The notes below the pieces were generated by a model. The model made no database searches and was not told where the DNA came from. It was given only the letters and a program-made list of their open reading frames with translations. This document shows, piece by piece, positions 12,368 to 26,475 of a stretch of DNA of 64,000 bases. The position numbers and the translations under genes were made by a program. Each line of letters begins with the position of its first letter. The stretch's first letter is position 1. Source of the DNA: Toxonevra muliebris (lineage: Eukaryota; Arthropoda; Insecta; Diptera; Pallopteridae); contig OY829328.1 in NCBI GenBank assembly GCA_963691655.1, forward strand, positions 31,391,890 to 31,455,889, in the 5' to 3' direction.

Positions 12368-12740
12368 GGTGCGTTTTGCGGACGTAAAATCAGAAAAGCT
12401 GATTTCAAAGTGATTAATCAAACATCGTAATTAGTGTTTGCGTCTTAGAAACGGCATGATGCATTAGTTGTAAGATTTTTGAAAATCCATAAATTCAAGA
12501 TTGCGAAATGTTTAAATTTCCTTCTAAAAATAAAATTATGGATGATTTCGAACTTGTGTCGAGTTTGTCAACTGTCAAAGTTTTGACAAATCATGCAGAC
12601 CTGGAAAATCAGAAAAATAATATGATGACAAAAATGGCGTCCAAATGGAAGCGGCTTTGCTAATCAGAAACACTTAGCGACGCGTTTCTAGCACACTCTG
12701 AAATCAGCTTTTCTGATTTTATGTTCGAAAAAACGCATCC
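12368..12740. repeat. Inverted repeat, MITE-like
   Basis: The arms at 12368-12412 and 12694-12740 are inverted copies over about 45 bp and share TAAAATCAGAAAAGCTGATTT. The spacer is about 280 bp. Each arm contains a small palindrome (AATCAG...CTGATT). No duplication at the ends was identified. Confidence 0.55.
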
Positions 12741-13959
12741 AATATCTTCATGACTACCAGAGCAATCAAGTTGAAATTTTGAACAGTATCTTTTAATATT
12801 AATAGGAAGTGTAAAGTGTATTTCGTTGAAATGCCTGTGAAATTCAGAAATTTCGCATTTCCGGCGCATTTCTACGAAAGGCGAAATTTGCCTGAAATTC
12901 ACTGTCGTGTGTCCGCACAATTAACTAAAACTTAAAAATATTTTTGCTTGAAATTTAGTGTTTAGTTTATTCAGAATTTTTTGAAAAGCAAAACTTCAAA
13001 ATTACGTTAAAATAATAAAGTGACTGAGAAGGCGTAAAAAAGCCGTTGCCAGTCCGAAAATTTTCGTACCACTTTTTTCAATATCGATTAACAATACTAT
13101 AAATATTTTAATTTTAAAAAAAAATACTTATGATTTACAACTTGTGACTTTGTGCCCATGGCACGGACGAGCTAAACATTTTTTAGAAAACACTTTTATG
13201 GTTTTATTATAGTGAAATATTACCTTTGGAATAGCATAATTTATTTTTAAAAATTCGACATTACATCGTTTGTATTTTTCACATCTTCGATATACTGTGC
13301 GTCTCTTCAATCATTTATACATATAAATAAATTTGGTGTACATGCTTGCACATAAAAAAATTTTGGAATTTTTACGCACCCACTTTGCATAATACAATGA
13401 GAAAGTATGTTCACGATTCTCATACATTTATACCGTAGATAAACATGACCTTCTGATTCGAAATATACTGATTCATATTGCGAGTTTTATTTGCTAGTTT
13501 GCCGCCTGGCCGATTATTTCAAAGTACATATGCATAAATTATGCTTAATTCAAGGTAATATTTTGATTTTCATATAAGTATTTGTAGAAATTTTGTTGTA
13601 GTTAAACGAATCGTACGAGTACCACTATATAAAGAAAAATATAATGAGAATGTTAAGTTCAACAAAGAAATTTTTGATAATAGATTCATATGCGGAAGGG
13701 CCATATAGTTTTGGAATAAATTTCGTATGAGGAAATTCTTTTTATTTTTTAATGACTTACAAATTTATGAATATACAATTTAAGAAATAATTACACTTCT
13801 GAATCAACTGGTTTAAGAAATTATTTAGTACGAAATAGTTGGCGTTGACTTTCATTGTTGCTATGTGATACTCATTGGTATTGCAAAGTTAAAAAAAAAA
13901 AACATTCACAGCTTGCCTAAAAATTACATGTCCTCCGCAACCGCGTTGGTTATAAATCC

Positions 13960-14560
13960 ATGAAAACAATAAAAAATGAGGAAACATTTCACAGTACGAC
14001 ATTTCAGAAATCAAGGAGTTCCAAAACAACCTTCATGCTTAAGAGCATGAACATAAAAATAAAATTTGGAAGTGGAAGGTTTCATCCAATAATATGCAAA
14101 AATGTATTATCTGGCCATAAAGTGATGCAGCTGGAGAAATGAAATGCCACTAAAGTAACATCAGCAAATCCCTTTGAAATATTAGAAATAAATTGCCGTA
14201 AAAATATAAAACGAAAAAAGGCTGATGGATCCTCAGAAATTGTAACAGAATTGGACGATAAGAGATAATTAACCGCTAACCTAGTCTTCGAAACCTTAGT
14301 TCAAACCAAATGGGTTGGCAGTGAACCAAGAAGAAATCAGAAGGAATGTTTGAGAAAATGTTGATTCTTTTCCTCAAAGAGCATCATTCCAGTGGTAATT
14401 TTGTCTTCCGGCCCGACACAGCACCCTCACGCTACGTCATGAAAAAGAAACACAAGATTTCTTAAAGCAGAAAAGAAACTGGATTTTGTACTAAAAAAGC
14501 GTAGTATCAAAAATTTGTCTCAATGCCCCTTGTGTTGATTAGTAAATATAGGATAGGTAA
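13960..14560 (+). pseudogene. Broken Tc1/mariner-superfamily transposase (rosa/DD41D-like)
   Basis: Plus-strand translation in shifting frames gives a helix-turn-helix start resembling this family (MRKHFTVRHFRNQGVPK, about 13974-14025). Near 14380-14450 it gives HHSSGNFVFRPDTAPSRYV, which resembles the catalytic block with the second Asp in this family. Near 14480-14530 there is text like FVLKKRSIKNLSQC from the region before the third acidic residue. Stops and frame changes separate these blocks, so it is a decayed copy. The assignment rests on motif resemblance only. Confidence 0.45.
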
Positions 14561-15289
14561 GAGGGAAGAGAAAAGAGGGTAAGTATCGGTGAGCAATTAT
14601 TTTGAATCTGTAGGATTATAATTTTCAGGAAATACTATATATTTGCATATTTAATTGTTTAAAGGTTGAGTAGTTCTCTACAGAACCTCTACGATGAAAA
14701 TATCTATTTTTAGATATTAGACGATATTTCCAAGAGTCAGCTGCAGGCCCGTGACCATGAATGTTTTTGTTTTAAGGAAATGATGTATATTTTCTGTATG
14801 TAAATTTATGTATATTATTAAAAAAAAAAAAAGGATATCCGTCTCACTCATGGCAGAATTTTAAGAGATAGTAGCGCTACAACAAGCACTAACGGATTCT
14901 CAGGGAGGGAGGGGAGGGGGGGAGGAGCTCTGTGGTTAATCCGGAGATGAAGCTCCAACCAATGTCTGAAGGAAAATTACTAATACAGCGAAGATTATGC
15001 AAAATCCATTATGTGAGCTCGATAAGATATCCTGAGCTTCATTGCAGTGTGACCGATCCTATAAACCAGAGATCATATATTATCATTAACCAGAAAACGG
15101 TTTAGTCACGAGAAGAATGCAAATTACGTAAATTCCGCATAAAAAAATTAAAGTGTATATATTCTATACCACTAATATAACATACTTTACGTTATTTAGT
15201 GTTTATATTAAGTCAAATTTAATATGGCTGACGCCATAAACTATAGTTATAACGAATGCAAAAATATATACATACATGTGTAGGTATAT

Positions 15290-15485
15290 ACACTCAGAAA
15301 ACAACATCCCATTAATCACGAAAAACGTTGCATTTCTTTTTATACCATTAAAGTAACAGTAATGGTGCATAAACTCAATAGAGCGGTACTATGAAATCAA
15401 TAGGATAAACCTAAAAATTATTAAAATTATGGAAAAATACCATTGACCAAATCCTATTGTTTCCATGTGATTTTTTTTTGAGTGT
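15290..15485. mobile_element. Short MITE with TA target
   Basis: The left end ACACTCAGAAAAC and the right end, inverted, ACACTCAAAAAAA flank 196 bp of AT-rich DNA. TA precedes the left end, which is consistent with a Tc1/mariner-type miniature element. The right-hand TA is changed to AG. Confidence 0.5.
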
Positions 15486-17870
15486 AGGTTAACTAAATTT
15501 ATATATATGTATATATATATAAACTAAATATAACTTCCGATAGCTTTATCGAAACGTTTTCCGTTCATTAAACTTTGCACTCAAATCTTAGTTTGAAGAA
15601 ACAGAAAACAAATTTTTTAAATTTTATTTTACCCGATAGATATCTTGGGATTATTGGGTTTGTGGCTCGAATCAGCGCGCTGATTCATGTGAATCGCCGA
15701 AGTTTGAATCGTCGTTTTCCATTGTTCAGATAAGTAAAACTTAAGAACAATATAATCTAAGGGTTAAAATAAATGTTTGAACTTAAATGCATGCGGTGCT
15801 GATGTAATGCAAATTTCGGATTATAAAGTGGGAGTAATAAATGCACAGATTTTTCATGGCATAAAATTTACTCAAAGTGAAAGGAATTTGTTTTGGTGGA
15901 AGCTTCAAACTAGAGGCAATAGAAAAAAATAATAATAATAACTTCAGTTCACAGTTTTAAATACAACAAATTCCCTCAGTTGATGAAAGCTTGTGGAAAA
16001 GTTTTAACACTTTTAATTTTTTAATTGAAAATAAAAAGTGTCAATCCCCTTTTTTTATTATAACTGGAAAAAGTTTTAAAAGTTACAAAAATTAAAAGCA
16101 ATAAAAAATTTTGGGTTAAAGGTCCACGAGCAATGATGGATATTCACAAAATTAAATAGGTGCATACATAAGTTCACTATCCTATCCAAAAGGGAATATA
16201 ATTTATGAATCCAAAAAAATATTTTAAGGCATAAAAAAAGTATAACGCAATCTTTGGATCCGCTAGTGACAAGTACAACAATACAAATAAACATTACAAA
16301 GGCACAATGCTTTTTTGGTGCAATGACAATCTACAATGTCAATGACAGATTACAAATGAAGAAGAAAAGAAAAAGGATTGGGGAGGAGTCCAAGCCCGGC
16401 GGCTCACCAAATTTTATGGAATGATTTTCTGAAGCAATTCCATCTATCAAAACATAGATACAATGTTCGTGATCCAACGAAATAAATTATTTAATATCTG
16501 TTTCAATATTTATATTATGCAAATTATACAAATTTAAATTATATACTGTGGCAAATAAACAGTATAAATTTTGAAACATTCGATTCGTTTTCTTTTAAAT
16601 AATTTTAGATTATTGGCCGAAGTTTACATCTGTAAGGAAATTGCTGCAAGCTGCTCTCAGAAAGTCTTTTTGAGAGTAAATTGCTAATGTAATCAAAAAA
16701 AGAAGAAACTTGCGGTTTCACGTTCAAAGCATTTTATTCTCAAAAAGTTTTTCTTGCAGATTGTAACTTAGATTTAAGATGACTCTGAACATAAATGACA
16801 CAAGTTCGCATTGCAAGTTTATATTTATTCAACAGTTCTTGCGTCGTTGAAGCCCGTTTAACATTCACTAGTAGCAGAATTTGGTTTTGCAAAATAAGAT
16901 TGAGGTACAAATTCTAAATCACAGCTGTAAATTCTAAGTAGCTTAGTGAATAGGTGCTAAATTGGAGTCCCAGACGGGGAATAATTGTAATAATAAATAT
17001 TCGTTTATCCTTTCTAATAATATAAGACACTTCGGTGGCTTAGTATCAGTGCTTGACTGAATGAATTAAAAGTTCCAAAAGTTCAATTCACAAACAGAAA
17101 AAAAAGGATTCGGAAGCGCTTAGAACTTTGTCAAAAATAATAAAAATTAATTAATGATAATAAATATTTTGGCAATAACTTTCTAATTGAACTTGCAATA
17201 AAAATACAATTTTTATTCGAGTATTTAAACCCATTATTCAAAAATTGAATTAAAAGTCGTCATACATATAATTCATCATAAATTTTTTTTCAGTATTGGA
17301 AATATATATACATATGCAAATCCTTATCAAAATCGAGTATATTTTATTAAATAAATTTTCCTTTGTTGTTTGTAAATATGGGAACGCATGTAAATGTAAA
17401 CAAAAAAAATATTTATTTATTTATGTACAAATATTTATTGTTGACCGATATTGAAACGGAATTTACATTTTTACATACATAGAAGTAAATATGTAATTTG
17501 AAACCAACTACAAGCAACAACAACAACAACAAATCTCAATAATGGAAAAATTGGCCACAAAAGTTATCACTCACTTTCATACGCCCGATTGCAAAATATA
17601 ACATAAAGCGAAAGCAAAGTTTTCCATAAATGCGCGAGCATAACCAAAATAAAATTTATAATAATAATAAAAGAAATTATAATTATTAAATTGAAAATCA
17701 TACATAATTTTTATTAAAAATGAAATTAAATGTAAAACACACATTCAACACATACACACCCTGTATATGGACATAACGATGGCTTGCAATTACGCTACGG
17801 AAGTCATTGTTTCATTGTCGCTTCATTGTTTGTGAGTTTCTTGCTATATGCATATATGTACACATTCATA

Positions 17871-18838
17871 CAGTTGCGGGCATAAAAATCATAGCATAGT
17901 TATATTAAACATCACTTCAGTTTAATATAATTATGCCATTGGATTCTTCTTTTGTGTTTTATTCATTTGAATTAGTGTTAAAAGTTAATAAGTGAATTAT
18001 GACCTCAATAAATATCCGTTTGGCTGCTCTAAGAAAGTAAGCTATCTAGTTTATTGTTGGGAAAAGTATAAATTTTGAACGAACGAAAAAAATGCAATTC
18101 AGTGGAAACAATCGAATGGATCCGACAGGTTACGATAGAGAAATCACTTATAACTCCTATATTCATATAGCAATGTTACAAGGTATTCTATAAATTAGGG
18201 TTTCAGGCCACAGAAACAGAGATATTCACTAAACAACCAACTGCCAAAAAATTTTAATGGGCAACTCAGTTGTTCAATTTAACCTAAAAGAAAATGTGTA
18301 CCATTCAGCGGAAAGGATGGAAGGAAAACCTTTCAAACTTGAAGGGATTATAAGAAATTCTGGTAGCGATGGGAGGAAAACATTCATACATCGTGGCCGT
18401 TCAATCAGGTAACAATAAATCCACTTACACTTGAAACATTGGCATAAATGCATATGCACATATTTATCTGCGGACTTAATGAAATTTGCCAGTGTTAATA
18501 GCGAACCATACCTTTTAAACAAAAATTTCATCTCAGAAATTATGAAACATATGAAACGATATTAAAAATGTTATTTATTTAGTAGATTTTATGGCTTCAT
18601 GATTGAAGCATATGTAACAAAGTATTAATATAAGCTTTGATATATGTATATTTAAATGTACTGCAGTTGCTGAAATAAGAGGAAATCCTGGGTATTCCGT
18701 GGTAGGTTCAATATTTTGTATATTACAAAATACTGAATCAAGATAATGAAATTTTAAAGTTCTAGCTCAATCCATTTTTATGATATGGGAGCTTAAAGCC
18801 TGTAATAACAGTCGTTGCAATTTTTATGCCCGTAACTG
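17871..18838. mobile_element. Tc1/mariner-type inverted-repeat element, non-autonomous
   Basis: The left end CAGTTGCGGGCATAAAAAT and the inverted right end CAGTTACGGGCATAAAAAT match in 18 of 19 bases. TA lies immediately to the left (17869-17870) and CA to the right. The length is 968 bp. No transposase motif could be recognised inside. It lies in ced-6 intron 1. Confidence 0.65.
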
Positions 18839-20891
18839 CATATGTATTTAAGTATTATTACTGTTTGCCATTTATTTTTTGTTTGACTTTTTTGTTTAAT
18901 TTAAATATTCAAAATGTGTGCTGCTTTAGATTAATTATATTTGTGTAAAGCGACAAACTAAAAAAACTTAGAAGACAAACTTGCATTGGCATGTGGACGG
19001 GTATGTGCCTGTGTGATAATTGCTTATATAGAAGAGCGTAAATTCTAAAGGTTTGTAAATGAGAGAGAAGATTCACAGCAAAAGGATTTTCGTTCTCTCG
19101 CACCTGGTGCATATGTCAAAGAGAGTTGGCAATCAAATGCTGTTAACTGTAAAAAGGGCATAAAGTAAACTTTTGATTTTTTCGATAACTTAACTTTCTA
19201 ATGAAAATATTGCGTGTTTTCTGGTGGTGTTTTCGTTTTCTTATATCTTCATATTATTAACAACAAAAAAACAAAAAAAAAAAACAAAATAGAAATATAA
19301 ATTCATGGTATTTTAGTAGTGCGGCGATATTACTCTAGCATAGCATAGCATGATGCATTATAGGCAAACAGGTGGTTACTAGCAGCAATAGCAACAATAA
19401 CACAGCGAGTAGCATATAATTTCAAATAGCAACAACAAAAATTCAGGTTATACCAACAGCTACATAGTACATACATATGTACATAAATATAAGTTTGTAC
19501 ACAAGTATATCTATATATTTGTATGAGTATGTGTTATGTACTATGTAAAAGTATGCACCGTGATTGTGAGATTGAATCTTTGCGACTTTTGCAAAATTTA
19601 GACTTTGCTTTCGTTTTGAACAATACAAAAAGTACAATACAAGTTTAATAAATAATTTTGTTGTTGGTTTTAGTTTTGGTTCAATGAAATAATTGTTTAT
19701 TTGTGTGCACACATATTTATTTACGAGTACATACGAGTAGTTAGTTAGGTACAATAAATTTTCAATTGAAATACAAAAACATGAGGAACAAAAATTAGTT
19801 GAAAGTAATTGTCTAAACTGACCGAGTGACACGACAACGTTAACGACGTAAAGTACCGAACAACAGTAGTTTTAAATTTGTATATTACTATTTTTATTTC
19901 GGTTTTTTCGTATTTCGACGTCCTTTTATTTTTATAATTATATATGTATGTATATGGCTAGAAACTCGATTGATTGTATGCACAAATATTTGAAGCGCGA
20001 GCGTCAAGCTGTCGTTTGTTACACTCGCAATACGAATAGAAGCTGTGAACTAAACTGAAAAGCCGAGCTTAAAAAGCCAAACTGGAACCACCACACAACA
20101 ATCACCTCCACTTCACCACCACCACAAAAATCATCATCATTACAACAACGTCTATTATAATAACAATAATAATAATAAGAGATGAGAGCACAAAAAACAA
20201 AGATACTCTCTATCACTCACTCACTCCACTCACTTTTCTTTAGTTTTCTTCTTCTTCTTTTCTACGTCTTGAGCTTCTGCTTTGTTGTGTGCCGTAAATG
20301 CCGTGATTTTCTCTTCTCTAACGCAAATCGAGATTAGAGGAGATTCCAATTGAAATTTTATTTTGAAATTAATTATTAAAAAAAAAAATATATACACACA
20401 CATTAACACATACACAAAAATAACAATATATATATATTTTTTTTTTAACTTTTAAATTGCAAATAATTAAATCTTTTGCGTTTTTTCTTCTTATTGTAAA
20501 CAAGTTGTTTGTAAAATTAAGAAATTAATTCAAAATTTCTATATTAATTTATGCACACTTAATTTTTCAACTCGTTTTTTTTTATATGTTTTTCGTTGCG
20601 TTTTTGCGTAGCAAAATATTAACATTACCCTGTATAACAACAATGAGCTCAGTTTTTAATGAAAAGCTTTGAAATTTTAAAATTTAATTCAAATTATAAG
20701 TGCATATATGGAAAGACTAATTGCAGCAGAAAAACTAAAGAAAAAAAAAAAAATAAAGAAGAAATGAGAAATTTTTCTTCTCATACAAAAACAACGTAAC
20801 GTAACCAGATTCGTGTGGCACTTAAATAAAAAACAAAACACCAAAAATAGGGAAGCTCGATCAGAGATCTATCATCGATCGCGCGACTTAC

Positions 20892-20956
20892 CGACAACAA
20901 CAATGACTACGACGACGACGACGACTACTACTTGAAACTTGGTACGAGTCCGAATT
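20892..20956 (-). other. ced-6: Proposed non-coding first exon of ced-6
   Basis: On the minus strand a consensus donor, TCG followed by GTAAGT, ends an exon at 20892. The sequence before it has a GTC/GAC repeat tract (20909-20930). An Inr-like TCAATT places a possible start at 20956. This is the first strong donor upstream that could pair with the acceptor at 9163, but other donors cannot be excluded. No TATA box is seen. The start site is a guess; the donor is more secure. Confidence 0.4.
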
Positions 20957-21900
20957 GAGACTGTTTCTGCATTATTCAGTATGTTCATGGTTTGGTTTCG
21001 AATTCGGTCGGTTTTAGCTTATTGAATGAGTCGTCGTCGTAAAGTGTGTGCATGTATGTGTGTATGTGTCATAATGCCACAGAAAAACAAAGCAATAACA
21101 AAAAATAAAGAAAAAATCTCGTTTGTTGATGAAGAAAAATGTATGTATGAATGTTTAAAAAACACACAATGGAGCACGGAGAGGGAAGTAAGGGAAAAAA
21201 GAAAAAATATTTGTTAACTACGTACTACAAATAAAATTAAGTAGTAGTAAGAGCGCATTATCATTTCAGCTTAAATGACGTTTAAATACCCTGTATTCTG
21301 ATATTTTTTTTTATTTTTTTTCTATAGTTTTGTTGCATGCACCAAGTAAGAAAAATAAAGTCCGGTTGGTTGATTAGTTTGAGTAGGAGCCCGCAGTAAC
21401 CAAGTATACATACAAATAGATTTGAAACAGAAAATATTTTGTAAGCCAGCGGTTGGGTATTTGATCTTTTCAAATCCATAAAGGTCAGTTGTCTTCGGGT
21501 TAGATTGTGGATATTTCTTCCAGTTCCTCGAAATACATTTTACCTAGATCAGAGCGGAAATGCCACCTCGATGTTGAGAACAGTGGCGGTTCCAATCCTA
21601 AGCAGGTCTTTCCTTCAAAGAAAGAGAAAAAATTTTATTATACAAATTCGAAAGTACTAAAACTTATTTTACAATGAGTCCGGGCTCCAAACAGCCAATT
21701 GCTGTGCCTAGAAGACAAAAATCCGTTGATTCTACATTTTATTCTTACTCAGCATTATTCCCAGCTTAGTTTCAAAATCAATACCAATATTCATTTCACG
21801 AAAGTGGTTATTTCGTTGTTTACTGAAGGCTTTTAGGATTTTTAGAATCTGAGCTTGAATATATAGATATTTTACGTATTCAGGGAAATTATGTGAACAA

Positions 21901-22290
21901 ATGTTTTTAATGGTAAAAGTTTCTCTAAGGTCTGTTTTGAATATTAGTAAAGGCATCACACGTGCTTTAGATACAGTTTTCAATTTTCCAGTTAAGACAA
22001 AAAGTTTAAAATCACATCTAGTAGTGATTAATGGTAAAATTTGGGGTCTATCTCCAGGTAAAGTCTTAGTCTATAAGGCTATGATTAGACCGATCTCATT
22101 TATATCATATATCATCAATGCATCTTTGTATAGCAGACTTAACGTTAACAGCGTTAGGAATACTCTTTCAAAGGACTGTGGGCCATTTGTTGCACGAAAC
22201 TTTTTCTATGACACCTTGCAAAACTTACATAAAGGAGAGGTATTCAGTACCATCTGTTGGCTAAAATGCAATGGTTATTGGTATTATACT
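21901..22290 (+). mobile_element. Decayed non-LTR retrotransposon fragment (RT C-terminal part)
   Basis: The plus-strand frame contains KIWGLSPGKVLVYKAMIRPI near 22035-22095. It resembles the block after the fingers/palm of jockey-type reverse transcriptases (a WGL.P.....Y.A.IRPI pattern). No catalytic motif is present. The extent is approximate and the assignment rests on this one block. Confidence 0.4.
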
Positions 22291-25200
22291 TGGTGAGGTA
22301 CTGGCCTAATCTAACGGTTCTATCAATGCCATCCCATGTAATGCCAACAATTTCAGTATTAAAATACAATAAAAATTCCAAAAGCTTGTATCTAGTCGCT
22401 CAGCATTGACAGTGCGTTTTTTCAAATAATTCCAAAACAGAAATTGGTTCTCGTTCTGCGGTGTTCGTTGAAACAGATAAGGCTCATATCCAGGCTCTTG
22501 GTACGGGATCTAGGCATGAACCCATTACTCTTCCGGTCACAAAGGGTTCCAAAACTGGATTATTAGGTATAGAATACATTCCATATCTGTTGTCCACATA
22601 CATCAAAACCAATACTCGTACAAATGAGTTGGTTGATTTAACTCACAATCGTAAATGGAAGGAATTGATAAGTCGTAGACAGTCGTTACACACTGACAAT
22701 AGCGCATACAGCAAAGTAGTGTTTTCTCTTTGGCTTAAGCTGTGGTTTTGTGTATACTTTTTTATTACTATTTTTCTTGTCTACCTGTTTATTTGCCATA
22801 GATGTGTTTTTTCGCTGATGTAAGTGACTTATAGAAACAGGGTGCTGAAAACTACTTTTAAACCAAATGTTTTTTATATTTGTTGTCTTAGAAATTTAGC
22901 ATTTTTTTACACACACATATGTTTTTATTATTTAGTAAGTATAATCAATTTTTAAGATGTTTTTGTTTCTAAATGGTAGCGAAACAGCAAGCTATTACTT
23001 ATGTTTTTATTATTTTTCAAGTGTTGGAACAAACGTTGTTACTAAAACGAGAAATTTTAATTAGATTTAGTGTTTGCATTAAATATTTTCGAGTGCCTCT
23101 TGCCAGCGCTAATTACCATAAGTTACAAAAACCCTATAAACAAAAACCTGAGAATGATCACATGCTGAACACACAAACAGCTATTGCCAATGCGTGCAGA
23201 CAATGTATGTACATACACACATACTACATGCGAGTACTTGCACACGAACTTTCCATATATTATATACGAATACATAGTTAGGTACTTGTACATATATATG
23301 GATGTACATAGGTACTACATACATATGTATGTGCAAAATTTTAAATACAACAAATAAACAAAAAGTGTGTGTAATCAAAATGTGGTACGTAATTTTTTCT
23401 TGGTTTGTTAAATTGCAATAATAAAACTAGTTTCCAAAGTTAGAGGTTTGCGCAAAGTCGCCGTCGTCATCATCATCATTGTTGTTGTTGCTAGTGGCTG
23501 CTGGATGTAGCAAAAATTATTGTGCCGCTGAGAAGTTTTGCTTTTGTACATTTCTTTATGCTGTCACCATCAACGAATGCCGCCGCTTTTGTTTTTTGTT
23601 ATTGACGTTATTGCTACTAACTCTACTTTTATGGACTTTTATATGCATACATCGTTACATACATATGTATGCAAGTTTGCGTGTGTATGCATTAGAGCTC
23701 TCAAACTGGCTTAATAAAATGCATGCATGCTGCTCTCATTATTACCGTTGTTGTTGTTGCTCTATCAATTTTCGCACATGTGTTTTTGCACTGTGCTCGG
23801 CTGTCCACTTTTTCGCACGCATATTTTAATGGAGTAGAAATTTTGCAACTTCACTGTTTACAGTTACATATTTTTTTTCTCAAAGAGAAATGCTCCTTTT
23901 TATAATTGTTATTGTTTGTTATGAGATTACATATAAAATGGACGAAACGACAAAGGAGTAAGAAGTAAAATGGTAAGTTCATATATTTATGGATTTATTT
24001 GAGTTTGAGTTAAGTTTTCAAAATTTGTAATTTTAAAGACAATTGTAGATTTAGGGATTTATTAACAAACCGGCCTAACCCTATGATGGTCTACTTGCGT
24101 ATCAGATTCAATACAAAGACTTTCGTGATCAGCGACCCAAAATTAGTCTAGATCCAAAATGTGGAGTCTCACCGACAAAAATTACTTAGTTGATTGGAGG
24201 AATTTTGTACCCTTTATCTTCGACTTGAGCTCAATTGAGCTTAGCTATGATTCCCTCAGATCTATCTCTAGACATGGCATATGCTGTTTGTGGCCTTGTT
24301 TGAATTGCTGAAACCTTTGGCTGAGTTAGACGCAATTTGTTTTTCCTTGATGCAAGCGCAGTTCTTGGATTATTAGTTCATCGGCTGGCTCAAATGTCTT
24401 TGTTTCTGCTCACGTTTTTTGGCGACCATCGTTTCAAAGAAGAAACTGTTATATTTCTTCCAAATGATAGAGAAACAATCGCACGCGGCTAGAATTATTA
24501 GGATTATTCATTTTCATTTTTGAAAAAAAAAAAATTAAACTTTGGAAAACATTAATATCATTAAAAAAATGCATTAACAATACTCACAAATACGGAAGTT
24601 CGAAAGGATGAGTTCAAAGCTAAAGCTGAATATTCATACACTATTTAGTAAGTTATAAAATCGATATTTATTTTCGAAGTCGAATTTTATGATAATGCAC
24701 ACAAGTATGAGAAAAACTTTTTACTTCTTGTGGGTCAATAAAACTTTGAAATTGCTAAAAGCAACAAACCCAACTCGAAAAAAAATTACATACTTACCAA
24801 CAAACAAAATGTCATACGAAAAATTTATCATTTTAACGAACCCAATTGTGAAACGTGCTGGTATTTTAAATGCAACGAAGCGAGCGATCTTTCGCTTTTT
24901 TTATTATCACAATTCATTCACCACCACCTTAACTCGCTTCTTTAATATTAATAAAAACCTACAAAATAAAAAAGAAAAAACCATTTACGTGACAATTCTA
25001 AAGGCGCAGCAAAGTCACGTTTTCACGCCCGTCCGCCTTGTTTCACCTACAACTTGCGAATCATTTGAAATGCATATATTGGCCCAATGAATGATAAGAT
25101 GACATACCCTGTTTTATGGAATTGCATATGTATGTATGTGCATACCCAAGGGGGAAGGAAGCTCTCCAAAGCGGTTACATACTTCCATGTTAGCAGTAAC

Positions 25201-26452
25201 CGCTCCTTCTTTATAGTACACCAAATTTTGCTTTTTACATTGCATGTAATAGAGGTCAGTGGTGACATTAAGATTCCTGGAAGGGCTGAAAGAGCACTTT
25301 TTTGAAGTACACTGCTTGCTCTCTACTCTTTTATGTTCATCCCTTTCTTGTACTTATTATTTTTATTTAATATTAACTATAAGGGAATTATAAACATCAA
25401 GATTGTTTTTTTCTACTTATTTGCGTGATTCCGAAAAAGAAACAAACAGGGTGAGATTGTCTGCAAAAACATTAAGGTTAAGCACAAAAATTCTTAAGAT
25501 GCTAATTTCAAAAACTCAGTACAAAATACAAAAATCAGTACATTTTCGTACAGATTTCGAGATTTCGAAAAATTTGTATTTAAAAAAAATAATCAGGACA
25601 TGTACTGATCAAATCAGTACGTTTGGCTACCCTACTTACTACCTAATTTTTCTATCTCTCTCTTTCAGACTGGCGTTCATGCTTGCTCCCGTTTGAACAA
25701 CCACTAAGTAAGCGCTTTAAAGAAGCTTCTGTAAGGAGCGCTTAAAAATTTCCCCTTTGGTATGTATGCATAAATGTCGAGATTCAATTTGAAGCTTATC
25801 GCCGCCGCTGCTACATTTTTAATTAAGCTGAGGATCAAATGGAAAATTTCATTGCTATTGTTGTTCTTATCAGTTGCGCGATTTAAATAGTTTATTTTCT
25901 AGGAGTGCACTTACTACAGATATGTACGAGTATTTCAATAATAAACAGACAATTGCAATTTAAAGAAAATAAAAAAAAAAATTCGTTTTTTCTGCTTCTT
26001 GGAAACTGAAATAAAATCTGCCCCCTAAATATAAAATTCATATTACTTACTCTTTTTATTTATTTTTTTATTTTTAATTCAATTATATTTAGTTTTATTT
26101 GTGCACAATAATAACAATGAAAAAAGTAAATATCATGCAATGACAGCAACAACAACAACAACCATAAGAGCAATAATATCACCAGTAACAACAAAAACGA
26201 GAAAAATTCAGTTACACTGAGCACATAACTTACTCTCGGTGACACTGGCACTGACTGGTACAACAACAATAAAGCTCTTTCTTCTTCTTATTTTTATTTA
26301 TTTATTTTATCATCCATTGCGCATAGAATTCATACATTCATTACATACTCGTATAGATATATACATACATATGCATACTTATTTACTCACTCGTTAAACG
26401 AGAGTTTAGTTGCATTTTGTTATTGTATTTTTATTGGATATATTTTCGTGTA

Positions 26453-26475
26453 TTTTTTTTTTTTTTTTTTTTTTT
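26453..26475 (+). repeat. T homopolymer (23 bases)
   Basis: An uninterrupted run of T. It may be a poly-A relic of a minus-strand retrocopy or a simple homopolymer. No adjacent retrocopy was identified. Confidence 0.6.

Larger units (their letters stand above)
9163..20891 (-). other. ced-6 intron 1 (proposed, about 11.7 kb)
   Basis: The acceptor TTTTTCTTTACAG at 9163 is strong. The proposed donor is GTAAGT at 20891-20886. The intron carries several transposons (9817, 10615, 13960, 15290, 17871) and inverted repeats (12368-12740). The remaining stretches (9170-9816, 11390-12360, 12920-13950, 14560-15290, 15490-17870, 18840-20890) are AT-rich without a supportable coding frame. A long CAA/CAC-rich tract at 20080-20180 is low-complexity. 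Confidence 0.5.

Noticed and set aside
19443..19832. 129-codon minus-strand open frame
   Set aside because: Tyr/Ile/Cys-rich text from TA/CA simple repeats, in the middle of the proposed ced-6 intron.
20025..20060. TCAGTT initiator on the minus strand as ced-6 start
   Set aside because: No DPE at +28, no TATA box and no consensus donor nearby; the donor at 20891 was preferred.
22461..22823. 120-codon open frame next to the RT relic
   Set aside because: No RNase H or other domain could be recognised, so it was not called as part of the element.
24689..25090. 133-codon plus-strand open frame
   Set aside because: No recognised motif, no splice or start context, AT-driven composition, mostly Lys/Asn/Phe; likely chance.
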